A DNA stretch of 64,000 nt from Microplitis mediator (GCF_029852145.1 NC_079971.1:2746097-2810096); one strand, 5' to 3'; counted from the stretch's first letter, positions 32,341 to 46,691 are shown. Numbers and translations are program-made. Notes: generated by a model from the letters alone, not told the origin.

Positions 32341-33110
32341 TATGTATATGTATATGTATATGTATTTAGAGAGAGAGATAGAGAAAGGAAAAATAAAAAT
32401 AAAACAATGTAGAAAAATGAACAAATAGGAAAATGGAAAAGTTAAACAAAACAACTCGTGTAATTCCTTGCTCAATTAGTCTTTTTAAAATTCCTTCATT
32501 AGTTAGTCACTTTTGCTCTATATTTAATTGTTAGGTGATACATACACACTAGATCAAAGGAAATTTTAAATATTATACGAGAACAAATATGATGTAGATC
32601 AGTTTTGAATTAATAAACTCATAATTTAAAGGTGAAACATGCCATGGAATCTTTCACATAAATAATTTTTAAAAAGGTGATGATATTTCTCTGTTATTTC
32701 CACGATGAAAATTCTTTACGAAAATTTTTCAAGAGTAAAAAAAGTTGTTATATTGTTACTATGAATTTGTTACATTTTACTTATTGATAAACTATAAATC
32801 CAATATATATATTGGATTTTTATTCGTGGTGAAATTTCCGACACCAAATTCTATAATCTCGTGATGAGAACTTTCTACTTCAGCGTAATAAGATTTTATC
32901 CCATAAATAGGTTTGCTATCTACGTCATTGGCGTTTGAAAGCTTATTTTCTATAGATAATTAAGCTAATCGTTGACACTAAATGTAAGTAAAATAAATGA
33001 ATGATAATTTTTAAGTATAAAATGAAAAATAAACATTTTCTGCGATACTTTAAAACCAAGTATGCACACTACATGTAGTCGAAATTAGCATACTTGCCTA
33101 ATAACATTGA
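30971..33110. other. AT-rich DNA with TA tracts, nothing recognised
   Basis: (TA)n runs at about 31953-31968 and 32308-32336. A CT-rich patch at 31200-31330 resembles no known element. No gene supported. Confidence 0.45.
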
Positions 33111-33113
33111 AAC

Positions 33114-33216
33114 TCCACACGGAGAAAAATGAACTATATACTCTCTAAACATGAAAAAGTGAAACAAGTGAATGTTCACTAATTCAAAGTACCAATCGAA
33201 CCATTTTTTGGAATAA
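33114..33216. mobile_element. Truncated CACACGG end followed by half a hairpin MITE
   Basis: CCACACGGAGAAAAATGAAC matches the left end of the element at 38932. At 33140 it runs into ACTCTCTAAACATGAA, a single arm of the hairpin family. Confidence 0.65.
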
Positions 33217-33527
33217 GTACATGACTAGACTGAGCAAAAAAAAATTGACTATTTTCATTTTTTTTAAGTATATTGAAAATATTATTTGAGATGACAAAAA
33301 AAAATTACTGTGAAAATTTGAGCTCTTAATATTAAGATTAAGAGGTCTGTCATCGTAATTGGTTTTTTTTTTTTTTTACTGAGTGAGTTTTGGTCTCATA
33401 ACTTCCCAGCCATCGAGATAAACGAAATTGACTGAAATACATCACTTAGGGAAATCGAATGCTCTACGTAAGTATTTTATAGTATGTTTATTAACAAAAT
33501 TATTAATTCAGTTCTTTTTTTTTTTAG

Positions 33528-34165
33528 GCAATTATTTAAGATTCCAATATCATGTGGATTTGGTCAGGCTTTTTTTAAAGTTTTTTTTCTAAATATATAG
33601 AAAATAATCCAAATAAAGATAGATTATTACTTATTGATGAAATGGGAATTCGTGAAAGCTAACTGTTGATTCAAAATGCCTTAATTTTGTCGAACTTCCT
33701 GACGTTGAAAAAGATGATGTAGATAAAAAAAAGACGTTAACAGAAAAAGCGAATCATGGTTTAGTGTTTATATGTTTCAATCATTGACTGCAGTCAATAG
33801 CTGTCTTTGCTTCACATAGCCTTACTTCAGGCTTTGTTTTGGCGAAGTTGATTACAAAATAGCTTTAATATAGTAATTGTAAGATCTGCACCAGAGTTTT
33901 GGGAATAGTTACTGATCGTTCTCATGCTACTCCAAATCGTAAATTTTGGAGTAAGATGGGAATCAGCGCACAAAAGAACAATTTAATAACATATTTTAAG
34001 CATGATCCTAGTGCTGAACGGAGACTTATTTTTTCTCTGATACACCTCATTTAATGAAAACATCAAGGAACAGATTATATTATAAAAAGACATTTGACAA
34101 ATACATGACAGGTCCATATGATCTACCAAATTGCCGTAAATTACAAAAAATGATCAAAAATTGAA
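33528..34165 (+). pseudogene. P-element-type transposase relic
   Basis: Across frameshifts and stops the + strand still spells characteristic P-element/THAP9-like pieces: a LLIDEMGIRES block (about 33633), a HGLVF block (about 33758), a GIVTDRSHATPNRKFW-like block (about 33902) and an FFSDTPHLMK-like block (about 34033). An acceptor TTTTTTTTAG precedes it at 33527, and a donor GTAAGT at 33468, so an intron is also recognisable. Clearly dead: multiple in-frame stops. I do not give a repaired reading. Confidence 0.75.
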
Positions 34166-34314
34166 TGTCCAGTCAAAATCCGAGGAAGAGCATGTAAGTT
34201 ATTCGGCAGTTACATTTTCAAAATTAATATTTAATTACATATATTTCTTAAATACTTTAATTGGCTGTGTAAAGTAGTGCATTTATTTGTACTTAATTTT
34301 TTTCCTTCAAGTTA

Positions 34315-34592
34315 GGAATATAATAACTCTGAAATAAGTTTCCTACCAGGGACATTACAAGATTTGGGCGCAATCTAGTGGCGAGCATCGAACTACTCCC
34401 GCCTTTGCTGTCTAGCACCATATAACTTCCTCTCCTCCATATTTATCTCTTCTCCCAAAAAATTATTCTCTTGGTTTGTCTTGATGATAGCTAACAACAG
34501 CGGGAGTATGTTCGGTGCTCACCACTAGATCGCGCCTAATACAGCTTGTAATTTCCCTGGCAGAAAACTTATTTCAGAGTTATTATATTCCC
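34315..34592. mobile_element. Palindromic MITE, about 100-bp inverted arms
   Basis: AGGAATATAATAACTCTGAA... on the left reappears inverted as ...TTCAGAGTTATTATATTCCC on the right, with GCGAGCATCGAAC/GTTCGGTGCTCAC also paired. Confidence 0.85.
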
Positions 34593-37500
34593 ATCTTGAT
34601 GCAACTATGGGACGGGTACACATCTCTGTTATTCAACAGAGTGGTAACAGTCTTTTATGATGATAATATACCTTGTATTACGATAAGACATTAATGTTGT
34701 CTCGAATACTTATTCTCGATATACAAAAATAGAAAATATTTTAGTCAAATATTTATTATCCTAGTATAATCGATTCATGTTGGTTTTTTTATTTTAAAAC
34801 TATAAATGCGACTATATTCTATACATAGACTAACATGCAAATTGACCCATCGACAGAAAATCCGCCTGTGCTATGTATTATATATTATACAAGTCTATTG
34901 TTTTACGTGAAATATTATATTTACTGCATACATTATAAAAAAAAAAATGTTTTGACGGAAAATTAACATATAAATACTATCAATGTGTTTATGAAGAAGA
35001 AGAAAAACATACAATTACAATCAACGAAAACAATTCTACGAAATTTTCTATACGCATATAAAACTATCGCGCATGAAAAATATCGTACACAATAAATTAA
35101 AACAAAAAAAAAAAGAAAACAAATATTCCTGTTGCTCTATTATTGGGTTTTATTTATGCATAAAATAAACGTCTTTCATTTAAACAAAATAAATAAAAAT
35201 GTATTCATATTTTTTCAATTCCGAAATCAAATATGCGATCGAAGTATTTCGAAAGTTTTTATTAATTATATCACAAAAGAAAATTAATTGGAATTAGGGG
35301 TTTTCGAATTGACCAAGAATTTAATTCAAGAATGAAATGTTATTTTTTTGAATAACTCAGAATCAATTTTTGACTAATCGATCTTAAATGTGGACCAGCT
35401 TCGATGGCTAATAAGCCTTTTGGATCAGCTCGAAGATGATCTATATTGAATAAGCTGATTAAAAGATAGAGAATATTTTACGCACCCAACCACTTGGACA
35501 TTATCCTGGATACAGGATGTATACACATGTAGAATATGATAGTTTTCTATATAATACCTTCACTCTAAATTCATTAGCGCTTTTCACAGTGACAGTTCTA
35601 AGATCCTGATAATTTCAGGCCTCATTTATTGACAAATTTTTTAAGAAAAAAAAAAAAAATCAAAGAAGTATTTTTTTAGGATCGAATTTAACCGAATTAG
35701 AAACAAGCAAAATAGAAATTATTTTGAAATTCTGTAATATCATTGGCTATTAAACTTTTTGTTTGAATATTCATTTATATTAAACTATTAAACTATTATA
35801 CATTATAATTTTTTAGTATGCATATGAATTTGATTAAATAACTCCAGTTAATTAATTATTTTCTCTTTAAAATATATCTCCATTTAACATACAAAAGAAA
35901 TCTTTTTGAAAAAGCCTTGCTCCGACATAACTCATCAGTCTCTCGCATAGAAACTTGACTTTCATAATAATTTCCCGCACAGATTTCAAATGAAAATCCC
36001 ACAGTCTTTTATAAATGTCAGCAGCAAAACTTCTCTCAGTCCAGAAAAACAAGTAGTATAATTCATTCCAGGTGCTGAAATTTAGCAGCCTTAACTCTCA
36101 TACGTCAAACCCGAATTTATCGCAAAACTTACATATATTAATTTATATGAAAAATTTATTGCTAAGTAATAGACATTTCATTTGAAAATTAGTTTTTTAA
36201 ATCTAAAATAATAAAAATATTTATCTTGAACAAAAACAATTTATAGACATACGTTTATACATCATAGATATATGTCAAGAGATCAATGACAAAAAAGACT
36301 AACGAGCTTCAAATGCATGACTGCAGCATGAAGCGGCAACATAAAGCTTCAGTTAAATCTACTATAACTATACCTATCACTATATAGTTTCCTTTTCTCT
36401 TTCGTCCCTTGCAAGCGTATGGAGCTCGCCATCAAAGCGCTCTCTATATTTAGCCGAGTCGCCCGCCCACGAACATCAACCAAGCAAGCAACCACCAACA
36501 CTATTAAATATATATATATATATATACATATACACACACTAATACATAGATATTATATGCAGCCACCGTACAATATATCACACACATGTCCATAGCATAT
36601 AGTATAAAATATAAACGTAGCTATATATGTGAAGAGTGCAGTTACAGATTGTAATCACATGCATACATATGTTCGTATACATGTATATGTACAATGCGTA
36701 TATACCTATTGTCGACCCTTACACGCTATATTTGATGATACTGGGTCTCAGAGTCAAGGATTTATTGGAAAATTCACCTCTCGAAAAAGGCTTATATTCG
36801 AATTCTAGAACCGAAAATACATAAAGTAAATTATATATACATATACTTGTATAATCCTTGATACACGGCTTTGAACTTTGATGGTGAGAGATAATTAATA
36901 CGTTAGTGTAGCACGCGCGGGATTTAATCAGCGTGTAATCAAAGGCTCGAATAGTTTGACGTATACTAAATATTTAATGGAATTTTCTTTTATAATACTT
37001 TGCTTATAATGAAGTTACTAAATAATGTAGTATTTTCTTCATTTACCGTATAATGTAGTAACGAGTTACGTAAAATAATGTAAGGTTATAAATTTTTCTG
37101 ATATAAATTTTATATCCATCTTTTATTTGGAACAAAATAATGGTAAAAATATTGTTTTTTGAATGACAATTTATGAATAATGAATTTAGATGCAATAAAT
37201 ATCAGGATATTGATGTCTAATATAAATTTCGGGCCTTGTATATATGTATATATACACACATCAGGTCAAAGATAGTTTCTGGTATATTCTTTGTTCCAAA
37301 TTTTGCGTCATCACTCATCACTGATAATGACCAAAAGTACAGCGCCTCGACAAACTTCGACGTAAGTTGAAAGAAAAAGTGAGCACTTTTAACACTCTTC
37401 GCTTGAAGTGTTTTTTTGAATAAAGTGTCTACATTCAACTGTATTACATTTGTATCAATTGATGATATACTTTTAAGTCTATAGTTCAGATCTATATATA

Positions 37501-37880
37501 GTTTCGACGCTAAATATTTTAACGAAAGATGGAAAGATTTAGTAAACTAAATTTGATTGACAGCACTATCTTTCGTTATCAATGTGATTAGATTACAGTT
37601 TTCACTTGCTTACAAACAAAAATGATAATGTATTATGTGATAAGGGAAGAAACAACAAGAATTCATACAATGGAAAGTTAGCTGCCGAGCCGTGTGTCAC
37701 ATTTGTTTCGAAATACCTTTCATTATTAAAAGTATATGTAAATTTTAATAATAATTACTTGCATGGAAGTTTCAAGTTTCAATGCCTCATAATACTCATC
37801 TCTTAGATATTGTTTTCAACTTACTGCTCATATTCAAAAATTATTAATTTTAAGTTCGATAAACCACTCAAACACTCAAT
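34593..37880. other. AT-rich DNA, nothing recognised
   Basis: No supported gene. Short TA tracts, for example 36507-36525. Short frames have no domain or splice context. Confidence 0.45.
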
Positions 37881-38197
37881 TCACGGAAAAAAATGATTGA
37901 CAATAATTGTAGTTCAACCTCTAATTATTTATGTTATGTTCAATAACTAATGTCGTTTCAGTTAGTAAAATTATGATTTTAATGTTTAAACTGCTATAAT
38001 TAACAGTTAATCATTGGAATATACCGCTTTACTATTTAAAATTACTACTCAAACCTTAAGAAACTACAAGACACTTGTCAAAAAAATGCATCTGTTATTA
38101 ATTTCTTACGTTCTACTCAGTAATATTTACTGAGATTCAATCTAGGCGCGCTGTTGACAAGAATCTCAGTAATATTTACAAATATTTTTTTTCCGTG
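37881..38197. mobile_element. CACGGAAAAAAATG element
   Basis: CACGGAAAAAAATG at the left and ATTTTTTTTCCGTG at the right. Interior has CAGTAATATTTACTG-type words. Confidence 0.7.
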
Positions 38198-38204
38198 AAG
38201 TGTA

Positions 38205-38620
38205 TTATTTTAACTATACATCAAATGTGTTACAGTACTTACAAAGGAAAATGCATTTTACTATCTAAAATATCGCGCCTGGGTTCTTTGAGTACAAAAT
38301 GAGGTTCGCATGAGGTTTATGAGTTTGAAATGACGTTCAATTTACTCAATGAGGTTTTTGACTGAGGGTCAATAAACTTCATTGAGGGCGTAATAAGGCT
38401 CACTCTGCTGTTTTGAGGATTGAATGAAGAGCAAGAACCAAAAATAGTGTGAAATGAGGGCTAAAATTTTAACTCGGGATAAGAAATAAAACTAGTTTTT
38501 CGTATTATAGCGACTCAAAATACATTTCACGGTGAGTTAAACATCTATAGTTTGCTTATAGCAAATCAGCATTACTGCACACTTGGTTTTAGAATGAAAG
38601 GCAGCTTACTGAAGTCTATA
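38205..38620. mobile_element. ACACTCTAAAACCAAGTGTG-family relic split by a GAGGTT-word element
   Basis: Left half (TGTATTATTTTAAC...) and right half (TTTCACGGTGAGTTAAA... CACACTTGGTTTTAGAATG-like) match the intact copy at 56273; about 38270-38500 is an unrelated insert with repeated ATGAGG/CCTCA words. Confidence 0.65.
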
Positions 38621-38931
38621 ATGATGCATATTAGCATATCTCATATGACATTGACACTATCCATTTCCCTGACTAGGAATATCATTATTAACTCATTTCA
38701 AACGAGAATAATTTCTCTGTGTATTAAATAAAACCATGATTTCCTAAATGACAAAAAAGATGTATCAAAAATCAAATATACAAATTTTTTATTATTATTT
38801 TTGAATTTCATATTTCAAGTATCATAGAACATGATCCCACAATCGTACTGATCCATTATGGGTCATGAAATATTTTAGACATCATGGAAGATTGCCAAAT
38901 CCTGACCAGAGCGACAATTTCCCACACGGAA

Positions 38932-39237
38932 AAAAATGAACTATATAAATTGAGAATGACAAGTAATATAATGATAAAGTGATTAGTAAATACCATCATT
39001 CTAAATAGTCATTTTTTCGTTTATGATTAAAACGTGAATAATTACAGGAAAAGTATGAAAATTTATTGTCTATGTAAGAAAAATTACTATTTGAACTTTA
39101 AAAATCGTAACTAATACTTAGAATATAGACGACACGCATTATAAAATTTACTATTTGAATGTTAAAATTCCCCATATTGACAATTGTTCCGCGTTATAAT
39201 TTCAAATAGTAATTTTTAAAGTTTTTTTTTTCTGTGC
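38932..39237. mobile_element. CACACGGAAAAAAATGAAC element
   Basis: Ends CACACGGAAAAAAATGAAC and AAAGTTTTTTTTTTCTGTG. Interior has AATTTACTATTTGAA-type words and their inverses. Confidence 0.7.
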
Positions 39238-39239
39238 AT

Positions 39240-42200
39240 GATAGATGAACCCTTCAATCTCCTCCGTCCATCTTACGGTTTTAAATAAATTAATATTATT
39301 ATTTTTGAATTTCATATTTCAAGTATCATAAATATACAAATTTAAAATATTTATTTACATTTTTAAGTATTAACAGAAAAAAATTAATTAACTCAACTAA
39401 AGAAAACAATTTCGTAATTTTTTATTCGTCAAAATATATATATCAGAGTTTTGAATGAATTAATAGAGCAGCATAAAATTACAACTTAATTAACATATTA
39501 AATGTAGTTTGTTTAAAAACTTAATTCAACAGGTTAATATAGTATGTAGTTTATATGAATAAATGAACATAAATCCCAAGATAACAGAATAAAAATAGAT
39601 TAACTACAACAGCAATTAGATATACCCCTCGAACTGTTTTTCAAACCGCAAACACAGGGTTTTATTATTCTACCACACGTTGATCCAATAAAACTCTGTC
39701 GGCAAGCTCATCAATGTGAAATTGGATCGATGGGATTCCCCCATTCTTTTTTTTTTATTCCCTATTATATTTACCGTTACATGAACGTCACTCGCAGCAC
39801 GATAATAATGTAAAGAAACGTGGATATATACACACAAAGTAACTAATATGATGCATAAGTAGATAACCTTCTTTTTTTATAACGTTACTGTAAATGCATA
39901 AGCCTGATAAAATTTTTAACCTCTACCTATTTTAAAAGCTTCAGAATAATTTTAAAAATCTAAATTTGTTTATAAATTTTCATCAAATTTTTTTTATAAT
40001 TTAAATGAACTTTAAATTACATCAAAATATTTACCTAAAGGTAGTATTTTATAAAATACTTAAATATAGGTCGAGGTCTACTGTATTGCTTTCCTTCTCT
40101 GAAATTGATCACGTGACACTAAACTCACTCACAAGTAACACTGTAATGTTTGTTCAATTGTCTATAAATTTAACAGTTAAACTTAAACAATAATATAATA
40201 TCACAACAAAGCAATTTAAATCTTAAGTTTGTAAGCTCATTAAACAACAATAGCCACAGAACATGTCTTTGTTTTATTATAAAATAAATTTATTATAAGC
40301 TTTCGTACTACTGAAGCTTGCGGGTTATTCTATCTCTATATTCACACAATATACGAAGGACGAATTCGCGGGCATGCGCAATTTAAAAAATTTCTCTGTA
40401 CAACTCGATATCGTTGCTACGTCACTGGTCAGTGACGTCATCAGATTTCGTCATCGATTGCACACGTGTCTAATTGGCGGGAAATTAATTTCATTATCAA
40501 TTAAGACATTTTACATTTTATTATCATATATTATAATTATAAATTAATTTTCAAAATGTAATACTCCCATTTTTTCGAAAGAAGTTCTTCAAGTCTTATT
40601 TTTTGATACGATTAAAAATATGCCCGGTAATGGTAAAATCAATTTTTAAAATCGATAGCTATTCGTTTACTACAAATGTGAAACTCCCACGTGACGTATA
40701 ATTTAGTCGAGTGTTATTTTTATAACAATTGATCATTAAATCTTTATCAATGTCACAGTTTATTGATCAAACATCAAATTATAATTTTTCTATTATTATA
40801 AAAATTGATTTTTTGTAGTGGAATATTAATGATATTGATAAAGAATAATTATACCTTTTATTATAAGTGTTCAAAGAGTTATTTAAAAATTTGATAAACT
40901 GTTATCTTGGATAGCAAAGCAGAGCCATGGTAACCCTTCCGTGAAGTATTGGCAACAGAATATACAGCACAGAGTGAAGATAATATAACTTTGCAGCCGA
41001 TAAAATCACACTCCGTGACGTTAAATTACCAACCCTCTGAGGGGTATATTGAGGGAAAATGTGAATATAGCGTGTGATAAGGATAGTTATAGTTGAAGTG
41101 AAAAAGAAATATATATGTGGGCGGTTTAATGATTTTGACCTGCGCGATTGTACAATCTGATCCAGCAGCTTCGCAAGCTCGACGCAAGATGGCAACTGTG
41201 CTTTGCGTTACGTAAATTCTTTGTCCGTTGCCCGTTTTTTTGCTATCGTATAAAACATGTAATTTTTAATTTCCGCTTTACATTTGTGAAATTATTAACA
41301 ATCAGCCCGTGTGCTAAATATTTTTTCATCTACATAATTCACTGCCTTTTTTAATAATTGAACAAGTTGTTTTTAAACAATAGCAGTACCCGTCGATAGA
41401 TTTGTTTATAAAATAGAATATTTATTGTTTAATGAGAAAAATCTACTAGCAAAACTATTTTAGAAGATCATAAATTAATTCGTGGACTTCAGAATGTTCG
41501 AGAAGCTTCGTCGAGCTCTTGATCGGAAAAAGCAGCTCCTGATACCCGTAGCAATGGCGTCTGTACATTAAGCTTCGATGTACATCCACAATAATCTGTA
41601 TCAACTTTTCAAATCGACAATCGCTCGGATTTTTCGTTTATCAAATCAAGCGTTTTTTTCAAAAAAACGTCGAATTATGACCAATTTTTCTCTTTAGACG
41701 TCCGTCGAAGCTAATAAGGAAAATCTGAACATTTTCGAAAATTAAAACTTTCAAATTATTAATTTAGCGTCAAATGTTTCCAAAAATTTGATTCTGCTAA
41801 GTAACAAAAAATATTTTCAATCATTATAGGAGGTATTTATTCGAAGAAGTAAAATTCGGTCCCCGCCCTCGGATCTCCTGATCTTTTTCCCCTCGTTACT
41901 AAGAATTCCCCTAATCGTTCGTCCAATCTGACCATACTCACTCAACAAAATAGGAGGTATTTGTCTCCTGATATTGCTTTATAACGGTTACGATTCGCTG
42001 AAATTTCAATAATAAAAAGCTTTATTAACTGTAATTACACCATATTTCAATACTAATCAACGTTAACTACCAATTTGCCGATAGCTCATTAATACTTATG
42101 TCGAACTACTACTGAAAAAAGTCTTTATTAGTAAAATAATACTAATAAATACTTTTTTTGCTCCTGATATTTTCTAGCTGATGTTCAGCATCGAACTGTT

Positions 42201-42547
42201 CGAGGAGGTGTATTTTAGTAATACGTCTGTAAAAACATGAAGCAGTTCAGCGGAATATCCTGATACATTCTCCGGGGAAATTAAAGACTGAACCAAGAAG
42301 AGAATACACAATGCTGTTTAAATTTTATACCTCTTTGATGGAATGTAAATCGTAGATTCTTGATACATAAGCGGTTAACAGCTACGACGGCGTCTGCGTT
42401 ACTCATTTATTATAAAACGACGCGCCATCTTGCACGTCTGCGTCTCGCCGCCCATGTAATCAGGATAACATGATACTTTTATATGGTAACGCCGTAACGC
42501 AGGTGGCGTCAGTGTTTGCGTCTCTACGATATTATATTACAACACAC

Positions 42548-42585
<38 letters not shown>

Positions 42586-43408
42586 ATATATATTTATATA
42601 GTTTGAGCCGTACGCTTACTCACACTAAACTATATATAACGTCACTTTCTTTAATCCAGTATACGGTGTTTTATTTTATCTCTTTCTATCCTCGGATATT
42701 TTTTTTCTTTTTTTCGGTTCTGTAAGTCCCTTGTCCCTTGTCTGTACCGGGAGTGACTCCACTCCACTCTTTATATGCTATATATATATTTTAGTACAGT
42801 AAGAGACGGTGAATTCTCGTGAGAAGCGTCGGTTGGGTGCAAAGGAGAGATCCGCAAGCCATTTATGGAAGAAACGAGGAGAAGGCTTTGTAAGTATTAG
42901 AGTAACATGAAGATGAGAAAGTTCATCTTTTCAATTTCAATGGAATTGATATAGCAATTTAATCTAATGCTCCGTGATTGAATTCAAGGACAATTTACTT
43001 AAGATTACAGTTATTAATACTGGAGGTTTTATTATAGTTAGAAATATAAATTATTATTGTTTTCTTTCAACATTTATATTTATAATGTTTTCTCTTATGT
43101 TTTGTTGAAGATGAAAATGGGAACTTGAGTTAAGTCACGATTCATGAGTATAGCACAGAACACAGGCACACTGAAAGAAACCACGTGCAGATAGATAATC
43201 GTGAGTTCTCCGCGGTACGCCGCGAGATTCTCAGCGGATGTCAATGAACTCTGGATAGGAGGGAAACCAAGGGCTGATGTGATGGGATATCGATTTGTCT
43301 ATTTGAGAAAAAAAAAACGTTTACTACTTCTCTCGTCAATGCAACCTTGTATTTAAAAAAATAATATGGTTTTCCAGACTGATTTGGTAAAATAAAAATA
43401 TTTACTCT
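39240..43408. other. Long stretch without a recognised gene
   Basis: Contains CRE-like TGACGTCA (40432-40439), CAAGATGGC words (41186-41194 on +, 42426-42434 on -) of the kind seen near insect promoters, and a (TA)n tract at 42549-42600. No frame has domain support. Confidence 0.45.
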
Positions 43409-43551
43409 ACTCTCTAAACACGAATAAGTGAAATAAGTGAATATTCACTAATTCTGAGTGCCAACCGAACCACTTTTTGAAATTAGTGGTTCGGTTTGCA
43501 CTTGGAATTAGTGAATATTTACTTATTTCCACTAATTCATGTTTAGAGAGT
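43409..43551. mobile_element. 143-bp ACTCTCTAAACATGAA hairpin MITE, copy 1
   Basis: Near-perfect hairpin with centre ACCGAACCACTTTTTGAAAT / TAGTGGTTCGGTTTG. A half copy (43552-43626) abuts it. Confidence 0.9.
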
Positions 43552-43879
43552 TATGAGTGAACTAGCAAAATTCACTAACAAATAGTGAGTATTCACTAAT
43601 TTTCACTAATTCAGTTTTGAAGAGTAGCCCATCTTGGTTGTTGGAAGAAGATTATAGACGAACTGTTTTTTCTCAAAATTTCCTAATTAATCATTATTTT
43701 CTTCAAAGATTAATTCTTTAGGTCTGAGAATCTTCTCCAGTCATTCACTTATTGTCAATTAAGTCGTCACGAACTAGATGTTTACAGCCCAAATCAAACC
43801 TATATTATGTACTTCACTTTTTATTTAATGGCTTGAACTGTTTTAGTTCAAGCCGTTGAGTATTTGGCTTTAGTTTTTG

Positions 43880-44100
43880 CTTTGAGAAAGTTATGTAGAA
43901 TATAAGCGTGTTGTGCAGATGAAGTTTTATTAGAATGGAGTTGATGTCGATAGGTCGGCCGGCGCGAATCCCAGGTCCGAAAGACCTCATACCTTTTTTT
44001 TTGTGAGTGAAAAACTCTTTCGGCTTTCACTGGGATTCGAACCCACGCCTGGCCAGTGGTTAACTTCGGGAGGCCTAAGTCTTACGCTAGGTAATGTCGA
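43880..44100 (-). mobile_element. tRNA-derived SINE relic
   Basis: On the minus strand a B box GGTTCGAATCCC (44043-44032) lies about 40 nt after an A-box-like CTAGCGTAAGAC (44090-44079). The body continues to about 43880. No intact tRNA fold. Confidence 0.55.
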
Positions 44101-44135
44101 AACATGTTAATTCTACCACTGATAGAAGTATTTCC

Positions 44136-44383
44136 TTAAGACGCGTTTTCATTTGTTTCTCTATTCGCACTCAAGTGGATAAACGGTACTATCTTTGTTG
44201 CACTTGTACAGTAAATGGAAACTTCGTCCAAGCTTTTCTCGTAAACAAATGGAAGTTGTCAAAAAATTGAAGTGCGCTTCGCTAGTTCATAGAGTAAAGC
44301 ATCGGGTCTGTGTCTTTATTTAGCGTTTAGGGTTTTTATCTCAGAGAAAAGCTTGGACAAAATTATCTGAAAACGGTTCTTAA
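44136..44383 (+). mobile_element. piggyBac-like MITE, copy 2 (248 bp with TTAA)
   Basis: About 98% alike to copy 1 by eye; TTAA at both ends. Confidence 0.92.
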
Positions 44384-44429
44384 GTCTTCAAAAGGTTTTG
44401 TCATATATGACAAACAACCTGTATATCGA

Positions 44430-44570
44430 AGTGTTTTAATTTAAAACACCTAAGTTTTTATTGCTATTTAAATGCACTTTCTAAATGTGTGCAAGTGTTT
44501 AAAAAGTGACTATAATATATTTAAATGGCAATAAAACACTTAGGTGTCTTTAAAAAAACACTTGGTCTAA
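44430..44570. mobile_element. AAGTGTTTT hairpin element
   Basis: AAGTGTTTTAATTTAAAACACC...ATTGC and the inverse GCAATAAAACACTT... form arms of about 50 bp. Confidence 0.65.
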
Positions 44571-44817
44571 ACGCGATTTTGTAATGAAATATTGCCATCA
44601 TAGCAACTTATCGCTTCGTCAAACACGTTTAGTTAATACGAGAGCGAGCCACTTACCGGTTGGTAGCTGTCATCACTAATGGGATTCCCAGCATAACTAA
44701 CCTCTAAATAATTAACGGAGTATTACGATGTCGAGGTGAAGAATATCGTTAAAATTAGCATCAGAGTTTTTTTTTATAACACTTGATGGCGAAAAGTTTC
44801 GGCACTCGTTGAAACTA

Positions 44818-44932
44818 AACAGAAAAAAAGAATCTGTTGGCGAAAAAATTTGTACTCGACTCAAGAAAATTTTTGTCATCAATATTCATAGTGCGGAACA
44901 TTTCTTGCGCCAAGATATCCTTTTTTTTGTAT
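44818..44932. mobile_element. Short element with ACAGAAAAAAAG ends
   Basis: ACAGAAAAAAAGAATCTGTTGGCG and ...CGCCAAGATATCCTTTTTTTTGT; ends resemble those of the large array at 20311. Confidence 0.6.
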
Positions 44933-46185
44933 AAAGCTTTACTGAACCGTAGATTAAACTGATTTCGACGAATTGAACTTTATTCTGCTAGCCCTGAAAA
45001 ATATGATATTCGGATCTTTTTGTTTGAATTCAATTTCGTTTTATTATGTAATTTTTAGGCTATATTTCGACACTTCTTGAATACCTCGCACTAGTTGCTT
45101 AAGAATCTTGAAGTTATGCTGAAATTTTTCGTCTCGAAACTCGACAACTTCAAATCGTTAATTCATGAGCAAGTGAATCAAATTGAGAAGATATTCTCAA
45201 TTCTTTCAAGTGGATAAACATGTGGGTTTAAATGATAATAGAAACAATAAAATAATGAAGGTTTTTATTTAAATACACAATCAAATTTCAATAGGATGAT
45301 TTCGTCTACTGAAATTTTCCGAAATAAAAAGGGAAATAAGATTTATAAAAAATATACGGGTAAGTTGTAATTATTACACAGTATATTTAACAGACGGTCA
45401 AAAACTCGCAGAACCAGGCCTCTTATAGTCTTATTTTAATTTTTTTTCTCTCCTCTTTCTTCACTCTTCCACTTCCCCGGCCGCCCACTCGACGATCCCA
45501 CTCATTCATTCCAACTTGCTATTGCGCGTCCTTCCAAAGCCACCTCAGCTGTACGGCTTTTATCCCAGCACTTAGTCTCATCTTCTTTGTTCATATACGT
45601 GTTCTTCATTGCATTACTGAGAGGGCAAAAGATATTCAGGTTCTACTGAATTTTAATGGCTTTACCACCTTTATTATTCAACAAAATTCTTAAGATTTAC
45701 TTTTTTAAATTACACATTGCAGTAGTCCAAATAATTATCTATATAAAACGTTTTCAAATATTTAACAGGATCAACTATCGATCGTAAAATATACAACTAA
45801 TTTATACATTTTTATGCTTCAACTCCGGAACAAATTTTTTTTTTTTTCGATTCTCAAACATTTGTATAGGTGAACCAGTCGCTTGAGATATCGATTCGCA
45901 GGTGGCTACTATGGCCCTTGAGAATTGCTTACAATACGATTTATTATGTGGAACCACCTGCTTGCTACTACTCTTTTCGAAATCTCAATCGACGCCGACG
46001 CGACTATCCTCGATTATGTATCTGCGTTCGAGGATGCACTAATACTGCAAGACACCGGATATATATAACTTCTTTTTATTTTCATTTATCTCTCCTTCAA
46101 AATACAAACAATTAAACAGAACAACTTTAAGCGAGCTTATTAAACAAGGAAATCGTTAATAATGAGAAAGTTAAAACAAAATTTC
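44933..46185. other. AT-rich DNA, nothing recognised
   Basis: A CT-rich patch at about 45430-45500; no gene supported. Confidence 0.45.
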
Positions 46186-46296
46186 TTAGGGTCATATAGG
46201 ACAAGCGTGCAATGTGCGTAAGTGTGCGCAAACCCATTCATTTCGGACTGACATGCATGGTTTTGCGCACACTTACTCACATGACTCTAACCAAAG
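46186..46296. mobile_element. Short palindromic element
   Basis: TTAGGGTCATAT...GTAAGTGTGCGCAAA and its inverse TTTGCGCACACTTAC...ATGACTCTAA. Confidence 0.65.
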
Positions 46297-46691
46297 AATT
46301 TTTAATTTTTAATAAAAATACCGTATTTTCAAAAAGGTCATCAGCAATGAAATTGTACTTTTTTTGTTCTGATCAAACTTAGCTTTTATAGCTTTTACGT
46401 ATTCCAAACACGTAATGGCAAATGAATTTCACTAGTGCTTAAGGTTTCTTCGCTCTCTTTAATCTATCGTTGATAAAAAAAAAAAAATAGCGCTGCCGTC
46501 GTTGGCTGGATGCCGGGAGGCATTTGGATACAGCGAACTAAACAAAACACTTCTCTGAAAGAATCGCCATCGTTGGAATTACGGGTTCTGTTAATTTTTA
46601 GCTTAAGCTATAGTTGAAACCGACTAATTTGAAACCAATTTCGATGAAAAAAATTCATTCGTATTGTCTCATTTACTATAATATCCACTGC

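Noticed and set aside
40420..42480. Promoter or first exon of Rab26
   Set aside because: CRE-like and CAAGATGGC words occur, but there is no splice donor or conserved exon that I can tie to the gene.
43848..44100. Functional tRNA gene on the minus strand
   Set aside because: A and B boxes are present but no cloverleaf with acceptor pairing; a SINE relic is more likely.
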